Below, in pieces: positions 6,051 to 14,787 of a DNA stretch of 19,895 nt (its first letter is position 1; each line of letters begins with the position of its first letter). Source of the stretch: Spirochaetaceae bacterium (lineage in GTDB: Bacteria; Spirochaetota; Spirochaetia; SZUA-6; Bin103); assembly GCA_028820215.1 (NCBI GenBank), contig JAPPKD010000009.1:1-19895 (forward strand), given 5' to 3'. Below the pieces are notes generated by a model that had not been told where the DNA came from, made no database searches, and worked only from the letters and a program-made list of their open reading frames with translations. The position numbers and the translations under genes were made by a program.

Positions 6051-6962
6051 GTGATAGAAACAACCGGGCTGACCAAGTACTACGGGCGCACGCGCGGGAT
6101 CGACGGGCTGGATCTGAGCGTTGAGGCCGGCGAGTTCTTCGGCTTCATCGGGCCCAACGGTGCGGGCAAGTCGACGACGATCCGTACCCTGCTCGGGCTG
6201 CTGCGGCCGACGCGCGGCAGCGCCACGGTGTTCGGGCTGGACGTGACCAGCCGCGGTATCGACATCCGCCGCCGGCTGGGCTACATCCCTGCGGAGATCG
6301 GCTTCTACGGCGGTATGACCGGCGAGGCGATCCTCCGCCTTGCCAGCCGCATGCACGGGATGGACCCGGACCGGGGCCGGGAGGTGGCAGGCCGCCTGGA
6401 CCTGGACCTGCAGCGCAAGGCGGACGAGCTGTCCACCGGCAACCGCAAGAAGCTGGCCGTCGTGCTGGCGCTGCAGCACCGACCGGAGCTGGTGATCCTG
6501 GACGAGCCGAGCGCCGGTCTGGACCCGCTGATGCAGGGCGTGCTGTTCGACCTTCTGCGCGAGGAGCACCGGCGCGGCGCCACCGTCTTTTTCTCCTCAC
6601 ACGTCCTGGACGAGGTGCAGCGCATGTGCCGGCGCGTGGCGATCGTCCGTAGCGGGCGCATCGTCGAGGTGGCGGAGATCGAAACGCTCCGCCAGCGCCA
6701 CCTCAAGCGGGTGCGCGCCGTCTTCCCCGGTGAGCCGCCCGCGCGGGCGCTGGCCATCGACGGCGTCGCGAACCTGAGCGTGGATGCCGACAGCGCGCGC
6801 TTCGACTTCACCGGACCGCCGCGCGCCCTGCTCGCCATGTTGGCCAGGCGCCGCGTGGTCGACGTGACGATCGAGGATCCGACCCTGGACGACGTGTTCC
6901 TGCATTACTACGGCAGTGACGCGGAGGATGGGGCCGCCGATGCGGCGGAGGACCCCGCATGA
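6051..6962 (+). CDS. ABC-2-type exporter ATP-binding protein
   Basis: The 303-residue ATPase has Walker A GPNGAGKST at 34-42, a signature LSTGNRKKL at 127-135, Walker B LVILDEP at 147-153 with D-loop SAGLDP, and the switch histidine in SSH at 182-184. The opening TGLTKYYGRTRGIDGLDLSV is typical of the CcmA/drug-exporter class and supports the GTG start at 6051; no earlier in-frame ATG fits the family alignment. The signature loop departs from LSGGQ in the way common among ABC-2 ATPases. The C-terminal ~80 residues form the extra domain found in this class. The protein should energise the permease encoded next, with which it shares an ATGA overlap. Such pairs export drugs, lipids or polymers, or act in immunity; the substrate is not readable here. 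The distinctive promoter and missing Shine-Dalgarno are noted separately. Confidence 0.93.
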   Translation: MIETTGLTKYYGRTRGIDGLDLSVEAGEFFGFIGPNGAGKSTTIRTLLGLLRPTRGSATVFGLDVTSRGIDIRRRLGYIPAEIGFYGGMTGEAILRLASRMHGMDPDRGREVAGRLDLDLQRKADELSTGNRKKLAVVLALQHRPELVILDEPSAGLDPLMQGVLFDLLREEHRRGATVFFSSHVLDEVQRMCRRVAIVRSGRIVEVAEIETLRQRHLKRVRAVFPGEPPARALAIDGVANLSVDADSARFDFTGPPRALLAMLARRRVVDVTIEDPTLDDVFLHYYGSDAEDGAADAAEDPA

Positions 6963-7774
6963 GTCCGGCCTGGCACCTGTTCACGCACGAGTTGCGCCGC
7001 AACCGCCGGCAAGCGATCGCCTGGACCGGCATCGTCGCCGGCCTGGTGGTGCTCTACTCGCTGTTCCTCCCGTCGATCGCCGAGTCCGGTGACACGTTTG
7101 CCGGCATGCTGGAAGCCTATCCCGAAGGGTTGCTCAAGGCGCTCAACATCGAGGACGCGGCGATGTTCGTGACGCCGCTCGGTTTTCACGTCACCGAGAG
7201 CGGCATCGTGATCACCATCCTGGGCGGCATCTTCGCCGCCTCGCTGGGCGCCAACCTGCTGCTCAAGGAAGAACGCGACCGCACGGCCGAGTTCCTGCTG
7301 GCCCAGCCGCTGTCGCGCCTGCAGGTGTGGGCGGGCAAGACCGCCGCAGCCTACGTCTACGTGGTCGCCTTCAACGCCGTGACGTTCGCCGTGTCGGCCG
7401 CCGCGGTCACCGGCTTCAGCCCGGACCCCGTCGATCTGCGCGCCCTGTTCATCTACGACGTGTACGTGCTGCTGCTGACCACGCTGCTGGCCGCCTTGGG
7501 CCTGCTGCTGTCGGCCGCGGTCCGGCGTGGCCGAAGCATGACCGGCGTCGCGGTCGCCATAGCGCTCGGCGGCTTCTTCGTGGACGCCATCTCGAAGACC
7601 ACCGAGAAGGCGCGGCTGATCGGTTATCTGAGCCCCTACCGGTTCCTCGACGTGTCGGTCCTGGACCCCGGTTACGGTCTCACCATCGGCCGGCTCGCCT
7701 ACTTTCTGCTGGGCACGGCCGTGCTGCTGACCGCCTCCGCGATCCGGTACCGGCGCAAGGACATCGTGGTCTAA
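6959..7774 (+). CDS. ABC-2-type permease
   Basis: The 271-residue integral membrane protein has about six hydrophobic spans: AIAWTGIVAGLVVLYSLFLP near 18-37, then around 80-100, 125-147, 158-184, 192-210 and 240-260. A polar external loop lies between the first two spans. LLLKEERDRTAEFLLAQPLS at about 100-119 is the cytoplasmic coupling segment typical of NatB/YhaP-like ABC-2 permeases, which contact the ATPase. The ATG overlaps the ATPase stop codon (ATGA), so the two subunits are translationally coupled. With the ATPase it should form a dimeric exporter. The thiamine-diphosphate enzyme gene starts 24 bases after its stop and may share the transcript. Confidence 0.88.
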   Translation: MSPAWHLFTHELRRNRRQAIAWTGIVAGLVVLYSLFLPSIAESGDTFAGMLEAYPEGLLKALNIEDAAMFVTPLGFHVTESGIVITILGGIFAASLGANLLLKEERDRTAEFLLAQPLSRLQVWAGKTAAAYVYVVAFNAVTFAVSAAAVTGFSPDPVDLRALFIYDVYVLLLTTLLAALGLLLSAAVRRGRSMTGVAVAIALGGFFVDAISKTTEKARLIGYLSPYRFLDVSVLDPGYGLTIGRLAYFLLGTAVLLTASAIRYRRKDIVV

Positions 7775-7784
7775 CATCGCCCCC

Positions 7785-7789
7785 GGAGG
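7785..7789 (+). promoter_or_regulatory. Shine-Dalgarno for the ThDP-enzyme gene
   Basis: GGAGG lies eight bases before the ATG at 7798. It fixes that codon as the start and excludes the much longer open frame that extends left through the permease gene in another phase. Confidence 0.75.
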
Positions 7790-7797
7790 GCGCCACG

Positions 7798-9438
7798 ATG
7801 ACCATCGCCGAGAGGATCGCCGACCGCGCGCGACAGGAGGGGCTGGAGCTCTACTTCGGGCTGCCCGGATCCGGGGCGCTGATGGACCTGATGGAGGCCG
7901 GACGCCACGTCGGGCTGGACCTGGTGCTGATGGGCCACGAGTCGAGCGCGGCCATCACCGCCGCCTACTACGGCTACCTGCGCGGCGGCGCGGGTCTGGC
8001 GATCGGCATCAAGGGCGCGGGCGCCGGCAACCTGGCCGCCGGCGCGGTCAACGCGTTCTTCGAGCGCATGCCGGTGGTCTGCCTGTGCGAGCGCATCGGA
8101 AGCGGCGCACGCAACGACATGTCCCAAGTGTGCGAGCAGGAGCCGCTGTTCGCCCCGGTGTCGAACACCACCCTCCAGATCGACGCGGGCGCCGACCCCG
8201 GCCGCACGATCGACGCCGCCTTCACCGCCGCCGCGAGCGGACGTCCCGGGCCGGCGCTGCTGCAGTTGGCGTCCGACCAGGCGCAGGCTGATGCCGGCAG
8301 CGGCCCCACCGAGCGGACGGAGCCGCGCCTGGACGGACCGATGCCGGACGCAGCGGCAATCGCGCGGGCGGCGCGCCTGATCTCGGGCTGGCGGCGGCCG
8401 GCCGTCATCCTGGGCCCGGACATCGCCCTGGCGGGCGCGTCCGGAGCGGTACGCGCGCTGATCGACCGTCTGCGGCCGGCGGTGCTGCACGGCTTCCACG
8501 CGCGCGGCATGCTCCCGGAGGACGATCCCCGCTTCGCCGGCGTGTTTATGGCGCTCCCCGGGCCGAACATCCTGGCCAACCGCATCCTGGCCGAGGCGGA
8601 CGGCGCGCTGCTGATCGGCGTCGACGGCCTGTCCGTGGAGGGCACGTGGGACACCGCCTTGGGGATTCCCACCTGCGAGTTGGCCGCGCGTCCCGACTTC
8701 GAGATCGTATCTCCGGCAACGGTGCGCGTCGACGGCGACCTGGCCGCCTCGCTCCCGGCCCTGACGGCCGCCCTGCCCGCACGCACCGACGAGGGGTACC
8801 CGACCGAGCGCGTGGCCGCCATCCGCGCCGACATCCTGGCGCGCTGCTTCGCCCGGCCGCCGAAAGCCCGCCTGGCCGCCCAGGACGCGGTAGAGATCGC
8901 CCGCGAGCTGCTCCCCGAGGACGGCATCATGGTCTCGGAGACCGGCGTCTTCATCGTCATGCTCGACCACCTGTGGCCGGTCACCCGGCCGGACACCTTC
9001 TTCGGCTCCGGCGGCGCGCGCACGATGGGCCTGACCGTGCCGGCGGCGCTGGGCGCCAAGCTGGCCCGCCCGGACACGCCGGTGCTCGGCATCGGCGGCG
9101 ACGGCAGCCTGCTGATGCGCCTGGGCGAGCTTGAGACCTTCGCCCGCACGGGCGCGGCGGTGCCGCTGGTGATCATCAACGACCAGGCGCACGGCACCAT
9201 CCGCTCGCGGCAGAAGACGCGCGGCCTCGCCCCCTACTCCCTGCAATTCGCGCCGGTCGACTACGCCGCGATCGCGCGCGCCAGCGGCCTGCGCGGCGCC
9301 ACGGTCTACGACCCGGAGACGCTGCGCCGCGAGCTGGCCGCGGCGCTGGCGGCCGACGTCGCCACCCTGATCGACGTGCGCGTCGACCCGCAGCCCTACC
9401 AGGACAGCTTCGGCCCCACCGTCGGCGTCCTGCAGTGA
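7798..9438 (+). CDS. Thiamine-diphosphate-dependent enzyme (acetolactate synthase/benzoylformate decarboxylase-like)
   Basis: The 546-residue protein shows the three-domain ThDP fold. The N-terminal pyrimidine domain carries the cofactor-activating glutamate in GHESSAAITAAYYGYLRG (E48). A central domain (about 185-330) follows, then the C-terminal pyrophosphate domain with GDGS at 434-437 and ND at 461-462, the metal/ThDP-binding 'GDG...N' motif. GSGGARTMG at 403-411 lines the cofactor pocket. The family decarboxylates 2-keto acids or makes acyloins. No small regulatory subunit (IlvN type) is adjacent and the sequence is not a close match to a true IlvB, so a catabolic decarboxylase or lyase is more likely than branched-chain amino-acid synthesis. 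The reaction is unassigned. The gene may be transcribed with the exporter upstream. Confidence 0.85.
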   Translation: MTIAERIADRARQEGLELYFGLPGSGALMDLMEAGRHVGLDLVLMGHESSAAITAAYYGYLRGGAGLAIGIKGAGAGNLAAGAVNAFFERMPVVCLCERIGSGARNDMSQVCEQEPLFAPVSNTTLQIDAGADPGRTIDAAFTAAASGRPGPALLQLASDQAQADAGSGPTERTEPRLDGPMPDAAAIARAARLISGWRRPAVILGPDIALAGASGAVRALIDRLRPAVLHGFHARGMLPEDDPRFAGVFMALPGPNILANRILAEADGALLIGVDGLSVEGTWDTALGIPTCELAARPDFEIVSPATVRVDGDLAASLPALTAALPARTDEGYPTERVAAIRADILARCFARPPKARLAAQDAVEIARELLPEDGIMVSETGVFIVMLDHLWPVTRPDTFFGSGGARTMGLTVPAALGAKLARPDTPVLGIGGDGSLLMRLGELETFARTGAAVPLVIINDQAHGTIRSRQKTRGLAPYSLQFAPVDYAAIARASGLRGATVYDPETLRRELAAALAADVATLIDVRVDPQPYQDSFGPTVGVLQ

Positions 9439-9442
9439 AATC

Positions 9443-9460
9443 TGCCTGGCAGGGCAGGCA
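9443..9460 (+). other. Small hairpin after the ThDP-enzyme gene
   Basis: TGCCTG (9443-9448) and CAGGCA (9455-9460) can pair around a 6-base loop, five bases past the stop codon. There is no T-run, so it is at best a weak transcript-end structure. Confidence 0.25.
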
Positions 9461-9482
9461 ACACGGGTAAGCATGCGATAGG

Positions 9483-9512
9483 ATCGGAGCATCTCTCCGA
9501 TACCGCAGGAGG
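9483..9512 (+). promoter_or_regulatory. Leader hairpin and Shine-Dalgarno of the peptide-binding-protein gene
   Basis: ATCGGAG (9483-9489) and CTCCGAT (9495-9501) form a perfect 7-bp stem with a 5-base loop. It ends five bases before the full-consensus AGGAGG at 9507-9512, which is itself six bases from the ATG at 9519. A hairpin next to an exposed ribosome site often stabilises abundant messages such as those for binding proteins. TAGGAT at 9479-9484 could be a -10 element, but no good -35 matches it. Confidence 0.5.
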
Positions 9513-9518
9513 TTTCCG

Positions 9519-11309
9519 ATGAAGATGACGAAGAGCATCCTGGCCATCCTGATCGCAGGACTGGCCGTGACCGGCGCGTGGGCGTCTCCCGTTCAGGAGG
9601 AGGCGGTCATGGCCGAGGAGATGAGCCCGATCGACATGCTCGCCAAGGTCGATCACTCCGCGTGGGAGCGCGGCAGCCACGGCGGCCGGTTCGTGGTGAC
9701 CAACATCTCCGACGCCAAGACCTTCAACCCGGTCGTGGCCAAGGAGACCTCGACGACGGACATCACCAATCAGATGTTCGCGAGCGTCGTGCGGCGCAAC
9801 CAGCTCACCCTTGAGTGGGAGCCGGGGCTGGCCGAGCGCTGGGAGATCTCCGAAGACCAGAAGACCATCACCCTCTACTTGCGCAGCGGCCTGGTCTGGT
9901 CGGACGGCGACCCGATCACGGCGGACGAGGTCGTCTGGACCGTCAATGAGATCATCCGGAACGAAGAGGTGGAGACCAGCACCCGCGACGCGCTGGTGGT
10001 CGGCGGGGAGTTCGCGGAGTTCGAGCTGATCGACGACCTGACCTACCGCATCGCGCTGCCGTCGGTGTACGCCGGCATCTTCGAGATCGCCTCGATCGGG
10101 CCGATGCCTCGCCACATCTTCGAGCCGCTGATCGAGGCGGAGGGCGCGGCCGCGGTCAACTCGTTCTGGGGGGTCGACACCGACGTGAGCACCATCGTCG
10201 GCAACGGCCCGTTCCTGATCAACGAGTACCTGCCCAGCCAGCGGGTGGTGATGACGCCCAACCCCAACTACTACGAGAAGGACGAGTGGGGCCAGCAGCT
10301 CCCGTACCTGGACGAGTTCGTGATCGAGTTCGTCGAAGACCTGGACACCGGCCTGGCCCGCTTCATCGCCGGCGAGACCGACGCCTGGGGGTTGCGCGGC
10401 GAGGACTACGGCGTCCTGGCCGAGCGGCAGGAATCCGACAACTTCCTGATCTACAACGTCGGTCCCGCGTCCAGCACGCAGTTCATCACCTTCAACCAGA
10501 ACCCGATCGAGGGCGAGGAGGACGGCGGCATCGAACCGCCGGCGCTCACCTGGCTGTCCAACAAGTCGTTCCGCCAGGCGATGGCGCACCTGATCGACCG
10601 CCAGACCATCATCAACAACATCGCCTTCGGCTTCGGCTACCCGCAGTACTCGTTCGTGTGGACCGTGTCCCCCTACTACTGGGAGGGGGCCGCCGATGCC
10701 GCGTTCAAGTACGACCCGGAGCGCGCCAAGGAGCTGCTCGACTCGATCGGCTACACCGACCGCGACGGCGACGGCTTCCGCGAGGATCCGGACGGCAACA
10801 AGATCGAGCTGATCCTCAACACCAACTCCGGCAACACGGTGCGCGAGCAGATCGGCGAGCTGTTCACCCAGGAGGCGCAGGCCGCCGGCATCGACGTCAC
10901 CTTCAAGCCGGAGGCGTTCAACGAGCTGGTCACCCGGCTGGTCGCCTCCTACGACTGGCACATGATCCTGATCGGCCTGACCGGATCGGTCGACCCGGTG
11001 GGCGGCGCCAACGTGTACCCGTCACGCGGCTCCCTGCACATGATCGAGCCCAACCAGGAGTCGCCGCGCCGCGACTGGGAGGCCGCCGTGGACGCCGCCT
11101 GGGACGAGGCCAACCTGACCACGGACGAGGAGCAGCGCATCCGCGGATTCCGCAAGCTCCAGGAGCTCTGGATCGACGAGGTCCCGTGGGCCTACACCTT
11201 CGCCCCGGCGACGATGCACGCCTTCCGCAACACGTTCGGCAACATCAAGACGCACCCGCTGAACGGCTACGGCATTCGTGGCACCGCCGACCGGCTCTTC
11301 GTGAAGTAG
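9519..11309 (+). CDS. Peptide/oligopeptide ABC transporter substrate-binding protein (SBP family 5)
   Basis: The 596-residue protein starts with a classic signal peptide (MKMTK, hydrophobic core about 6-20, likely cleavage after GAWA or GAWAS near 22-24). There is no lipobox cysteine, so it should be free in the periplasm. The mature N-terminus is acidic. The family-5 hallmark follows: LAERWEISEDQKTITLYLRS leading into GLVWSDGDPITADEVVWT, about residues 106-143. Later come NPNYYEKDEWGQQLPYLDEF and the C-terminal region containing IRGFRKLQELWIDEVPW. It should deliver peptides or related solutes to the permease encoded downstream. The start is set by AGGAGG at 9507-9512. A strong hairpin separates it from the permease genes, consistent with the binding protein being made in excess. 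Confidence 0.95.
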   Translation: MKMTKSILAILIAGLAVTGAWASPVQEEAVMAEEMSPIDMLAKVDHSAWERGSHGGRFVVTNISDAKTFNPVVAKETSTTDITNQMFASVVRRNQLTLEWEPGLAERWEISEDQKTITLYLRSGLVWSDGDPITADEVVWTVNEIIRNEEVETSTRDALVVGGEFAEFELIDDLTYRIALPSVYAGIFEIASIGPMPRHIFEPLIEAEGAAAVNSFWGVDTDVSTIVGNGPFLINEYLPSQRVVMTPNPNYYEKDEWGQQLPYLDEFVIEFVEDLDTGLARFIAGETDAWGLRGEDYGVLAERQESDNFLIYNVGPASSTQFITFNQNPIEGEEDGGIEPPALTWLSNKSFRQAMAHLIDRQTIINNIAFGFGYPQYSFVWTVSPYYWEGAADAAFKYDPERAKELLDSIGYTDRDGDGFREDPDGNKIELILNTNSGNTVREQIGELFTQEAQAAGIDVTFKPEAFNELVTRLVASYDWHMILIGLTGSVDPVGGANVYPSRGSLHMIEPNQESPRRDWEAAVDAAWDEANLTTDEEQRIRGFRKLQELWIDEVPWAYTFAPATMHAFRNTFGNIKTHPLNGYGIRGTADRLFVK

Positions 11310-11323
11310 CCGGACGATGGCAC

Positions 11324-11366
11324 AGGAGCCCGGGACGAGCACGAACGTCCCGGGCTCTTCCCTTTT
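11324..11366 (+). terminator. Intrinsic terminator/attenuator inside the peptide-transporter operon
   Basis: GAGCCCGGGACG (11326-11337) and CGTCCCGGGCTC (11346-11357) form a perfect 12-bp stem with an 8-base loop. It can be extended by one G-U and one A-T pair, and TTCCCTTTTCT follows. It sits 14 bases past the binding-protein stop and about 45 bases before the first permease gene. Partial termination here would lower permease expression relative to the binding protein, and the hairpin would also protect the upstream message from 3' decay. Confidence 0.8.
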
Positions 11367-11409
11367 CTGACGGAGCACCCCGCATGCATCCACGGTAGTA
11401 CCCGCGGCC

Positions 11410-12390
11410 ATGAGCCTGTCGTTGCTGCGCGTCGTCGGCCGGCGGCTGATGAACGCCGTGCCGATCCTGCTGATCACGCTGGCCGTCGCCTTCTGGCTGA
11501 TCCAGCTCGCGCCCGGCGACGTCTACAGCGAGTACGCGCTCAACCCCGACATCCGCGCCGAGGACCTGGAGCGGTTCCGTGCCAACTTCGGCCTGGACCA
11601 GCCGTGGTACGTGCAGTTCGGGCGCTACCTGTGGAACGCCGCGCAGGGCGACTTCGGCTTCTCGCAGACCTTCAAGGCGCCGGTGTTCGTGCTGGTCAAG
11701 CAGCGCGCGGCCAACACGCTGCTGCTGTCGGTGGTGTCGCTGCTTCTGGCATGGGGGTTCTCGATCCCTGCCGGCATCATCGCCGCCGCGCGCCAGTACC
11801 GGTGGCAGGACCAGTCGATCGCGGTTCTCGCCTTCTTCGGCCTGTCGATCCCGAATTTCTTCCTGGCCGCCCTGCTGCTGTACGTGATCTCGGCCACCGG
11901 GAGCTGGCTGCCGATCGGGGGCATGACGTCGATCGACCACGACCAGCTCTCCACCCTGGGGAAGATGTGGGACCTGGCCAAGCACCTGGTGGTGCCGGCG
12001 CTGGTGATCTCCACGGCGATCACGGCGTCGCTGACGCGCATCATGCGCGCCAACATGCTGGAGGTGCTGGGCCAGCAGTACATCACCACCGCCCGCGCCA
12101 AGGGGCTGGCCGAGCGGGTCGTGATCCTCAAGCACGCGCTGCGCAACGCGGTCAACCCGATGATCACCCTGCTGGGCTTCAGCATCGGTGACATCCTGGG
12201 CGGCTCGGCGCTGGTGGAGATCGTCACCGGCTGGCCCGGGCTGGGCAAGCTGATCCTGTCGGCGCTGCTCAACCAGGACCCGTACCTGGTGTCCGGCAGC
12301 CTGATCTACGGGGTGATCCTGCTGATGATCGGCAACCTGGTGGCCGACATCCTGCTGGCGATCACCGACCCCCGGATCCGCGTGACATGA
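11410..12390 (+). CDS. dppB: Peptide ABC transporter permease, DppB type
   Basis: The 326-residue membrane protein has a first span at about 14-33 (NAVPILLITLAVAFWLIQLA) followed at once by the family's PGD motif. The periplasmic segment includes LERFRANFGLDQPWYVQFGR and GDFGFSQTF. Five further spans follow, with the EAA coupling loop TARAKGLAERVVILKHALRN at about 219-238 that docks on the ATPase. The C-terminal VADILLAITDPRIRV is also standard. Length is normal for DppB/OppB. No good Shine-Dalgarno precedes the ATG at 11410, but the alignment fits this start. It overlaps the DppC gene by ATGA. The symbol denotes the family, not a proven dipeptide substrate. Confidence 0.93.
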   Translation: MSLSLLRVVGRRLMNAVPILLITLAVAFWLIQLAPGDVYSEYALNPDIRAEDLERFRANFGLDQPWYVQFGRYLWNAAQGDFGFSQTFKAPVFVLVKQRAANTLLLSVVSLLLAWGFSIPAGIIAAARQYRWQDQSIAVLAFFGLSIPNFFLAALLLYVISATGSWLPIGGMTSIDHDQLSTLGKMWDLAKHLVVPALVISTAITASLTRIMRANMLEVLGQQYITTARAKGLAERVVILKHALRNAVNPMITLLGFSIGDILGGSALVEIVTGWPGLGKLILSALLNQDPYLVSGSLIYGVILLMIGNLVADILLAITDPRIRVT

Positions 12391-13772
12391 GCGCTCCGGT
12401 CACGGCGAGCGCCGGCGCGGTCGACGAAGCGGTCGAGTCGCTGCTCGGCGGTTTCGTCAGGAAGTTCCGCAAGCACACGCTGGGCAAGATCGGCGCCGTG
12501 ACGCTGGTCGTCCTGTACGCCCTGGCGCTGCTGGCCGACCCCCTGGCGCCGGCGACGATGCGCTGGACCGACAAGACCAAGTCCTACCAGCCGCCGACCC
12601 GCATCCACTTCAGCTACCTCGACGGCGGCAACGTGGTGGTGCGGCCGTTCGTCTTCGAGATGCACATCGTCAATCAGGCGCTGCGCACCTACGGCCGCGT
12701 GCCGCGCCACACCCTCCGCGTGATCTCGCAGGAGACGGTCGCCGGCCGCGGTGACCTGCGCGCCGTGGCCATGCAGGACTCGGCTGCCGCGCGCGCGAGC
12801 ACGGCGGTCGCTGCGTTCCGGCGGCAATACGGGCTGCGGACAGACCACCCGGCGCTGGCCGAGCTGCGGTCGCTGATCGCGCAGGTCGAGCGCGACCCGA
12901 GCCGCGACCTGCACCGCACCGTGCGGCTCGACCTGGGTCTTCCGGCGACGCCGGTCGCGGAGTTGATCATCGCCAAGGGCAACAAGAACTTCGTGAGCTT
13001 CTTCGCGCGCGGCGTGCCGTACCGGTTCCTGGGTACGTTCACGGCGCGCTGGCACCTGCTCACCTCGCCCACCGGAGGCTTCTTCCCGCTCGGCACCGAC
13101 CATGCCGGCCGCGACCTCTTGTCGCGGCTGCTGCACGGCGCGCGCGTGTCCCTCACGGTCGGGCTGGTCGGCGCGACCATCACGCTGGTGATCGGCCTGT
13201 TGATCGGCGGCGCCGCCGGCTACTTCGGCGGCGTGATCGACAACCTGCTGATGCGCTTCACGGAGGTGCTGCTGGCCTTCCCCGCGTTCTACCTGCTGCT
13301 GGCGCTGCGCGGCACCTTCCCGCCGACGCTCCACAGCGTGCAGGTCTACTTCCTGATCATCCTGATCGTCTCCTTCGTCATCTGGGGCGGCCTGGCGCGC
13401 ATCGTGCGCGGCATGGTGCTCTCCCTGCGCTCGGAGGACTACGTGCTGGCCGCCCGCGCGCTCGGCCTGGGTCCGTTCAAGATCATCGTGCGGCACGTTC
13501 TGCCGAACACGCTGTCCTACGTGATCGTGCACGTCACGCTGACCATCCCCGGCTTCATCCTGGGCGAGTCGACCCTGAGTTTCCTGGGGCTGGGCATCAC
13601 CGAGCCGCAGTCGAGCTGGGGGCTGATGCTGTCGGTGTCGCGCGGCTACCGGATCTTCCAGGACTTCCCGTGGATCCTGGTGCCGGGCATCTTCATCTTC
13701 ATCGCCATCATGGCGTGGAACTTCGTCGGCGACGGCCTGCGCGACGCGGTCGATCCGCGGAGCCGCGTATGA
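12387..13772 (+). CDS. dppC: Peptide ABC transporter permease, DppC type with long periplasmic insertion
   Basis: At 461 residues this is about 160 longer than a usual DppC. Span 1 is at about 35-53. It is followed by a polar loop of about 180 residues that includes SYQPPTRIHFSYLDGG, VVVRPFVFEM and FFARGVPYRFLGTFTARWHL. Only then come the conserved FPLGTDHAGRDLLSRLLHGA (233-252) and five spans. The EAA loop is DYVLAARALGLGPFKIIVRH (351-370), and the C-terminus [18 protein letters not shown] is canonical. The 'PPTRIHF...RPFV...FLG' loop resembles a long-loop DppC subfamily I recall from Spirochaetes and similar bacteria, and the reduced loop in YejE. It probably contacts the binding protein. 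The ATG overlaps the DppB stop. Residues about 118-190, rich in Arg and Ala, are less typical. Confidence 0.92.
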   Translation: MSAPVTASAGAVDEAVESLLGGFVRKFRKHTLGKIGAVTLVVLYALALLADPLAPATMRWTDKTKSYQPPTRIHFSYLDGGNVVVRPFVFEMHIVNQALRTYGRVPRHTLRVISQETVAGRGDLRAVAMQDSAAARASTAVAAFRRQYGLRTDHPALAELRSLIAQVERDPSRDLHRTVRLDLGLPATPVAELIIAKGNKNFVSFFARGVPYRFLGTFTARWHLLTSPTGGFFPLGTDHAGRDLLSRLLHGARVSLTVGLVGATITLVIGLLIGGAAGYFGGVIDNLLMRFTEVLLAFPAFYLLLALRGTFPPTLHSVQVYFLIILIVSFVIWGGLARIVRGMVLSLRSEDYVLAARALGLGPFKIIVRHVLPNTLSYVIVHVTLTIPGFILGESTLSFLGLGITEPQSSWGLMLSVSRGYRIFQDFPWILVPGIFIFIAIMAWNFVGDGLRDAVDPRSRV

Positions 13773-14787
13773 GCGGTACGGCGGGCGGCGCCACGATCCT
13801 GGACGTCCGGGACCTGCAGGTCAGCTTCCACCTGCACGACCACGTGGTGCGCGCCGTGGACGGCGTCGACCTGCACGTCGAGGAGGGCGAGACGGTCGGC
13901 TTGGTCGGCGAGTCCGGCTGCGGCAAGTCGGTGACCTCGCTGGCCGTGATGCGGCTCATCCCGCAGCCACCCGGGCGCATCGAGCGCGGCTCCATCCGCC
14001 TGCGCGGACGCGAGCTGACCGGCCTGAGCGACCGCGAGATTCGCGCCGTGCGCGGCAACGACATCTCCATGATCTTCCAGGAGCCGATGACCTCCCTGAA
14101 CCCCGTCTACTCGATCGGCGACCAGATCGGCGAAGCCCTGACCCTGCACCGCGGCATGGACCGAGCCCAGGCGCGCCAGGAGGCGGTCCGGCTGCTTGGC
14201 CTGGTCGGCATGTCCGACCCGGACTCGCGGGTCCGCGACTATCCGTTTCAGCTCTCCGGGGGACTCCGGCAGCGGGCGATGATCGCCATCGCGCTGGCCT
14301 GCGAGCCGGCCCTGCTGATCGCGGACGAGCCCACCACGGCGCTGGACGTCACCATCCAGGCGCAGATCCTCCGGCTGATGCGGTCGCTGAAGGAGCGGGT
14401 GCACACCTCGATCATCTTCATCACCCACGACCTGGCGGTGGTGGCCGGTTTCGTCGACCGCGTCGTGGTGATGTACGCCGGCGTGGTGGTCGAGTCGGCG
14501 CCGGTGCGCACCATCTTCAAGAAGCCGCAGCACCCCTACACGCAGGGACTGCTGGCCTCGGTGCCCGTGCTGACCGGCCCGGCATCACGGGAGCCGCTGC
14601 GCGCCATCCCCGGGCACCTGCCCGATCCGCGCCGGCGGATCTCCGGCTGCCGTTTCGCGGAGCGCTGCCCGCACGCCATGGCGCGCTGCACCGAGGCGGA
14701 GCCGGCGCTGACCTCGCTCGACGAGACCCACCAGGTGCGCTGCTTCCTGCACGGCGAGGCGGCGCGGCCGGTGGAGGAGCGCCTGCC

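Noticed and set aside
7327..7797. Leftward extension of the ThDP enzyme to a 703-residue reading frame
   Set aside because: The extra part lies in another phase over the ABC-2 permease and is Arg/Pro/Gly-rich; GGAGG before the ATG at 7798 and the family N-terminus fix the shorter start.
7771..10961. Long open frames on the minus strand opposite the ThDP and binding-protein genes
   Set aside because: They are shadow frames of high-GC coding DNA, with Arg/Gln/His/Val-rich low-information products and no recognisable domains.
13670..13768. Longer N-terminus for DppD
   Set aside because: It lies within dppC in another phase; the ATGA overlap at 13769 and the usual DppD start are better.
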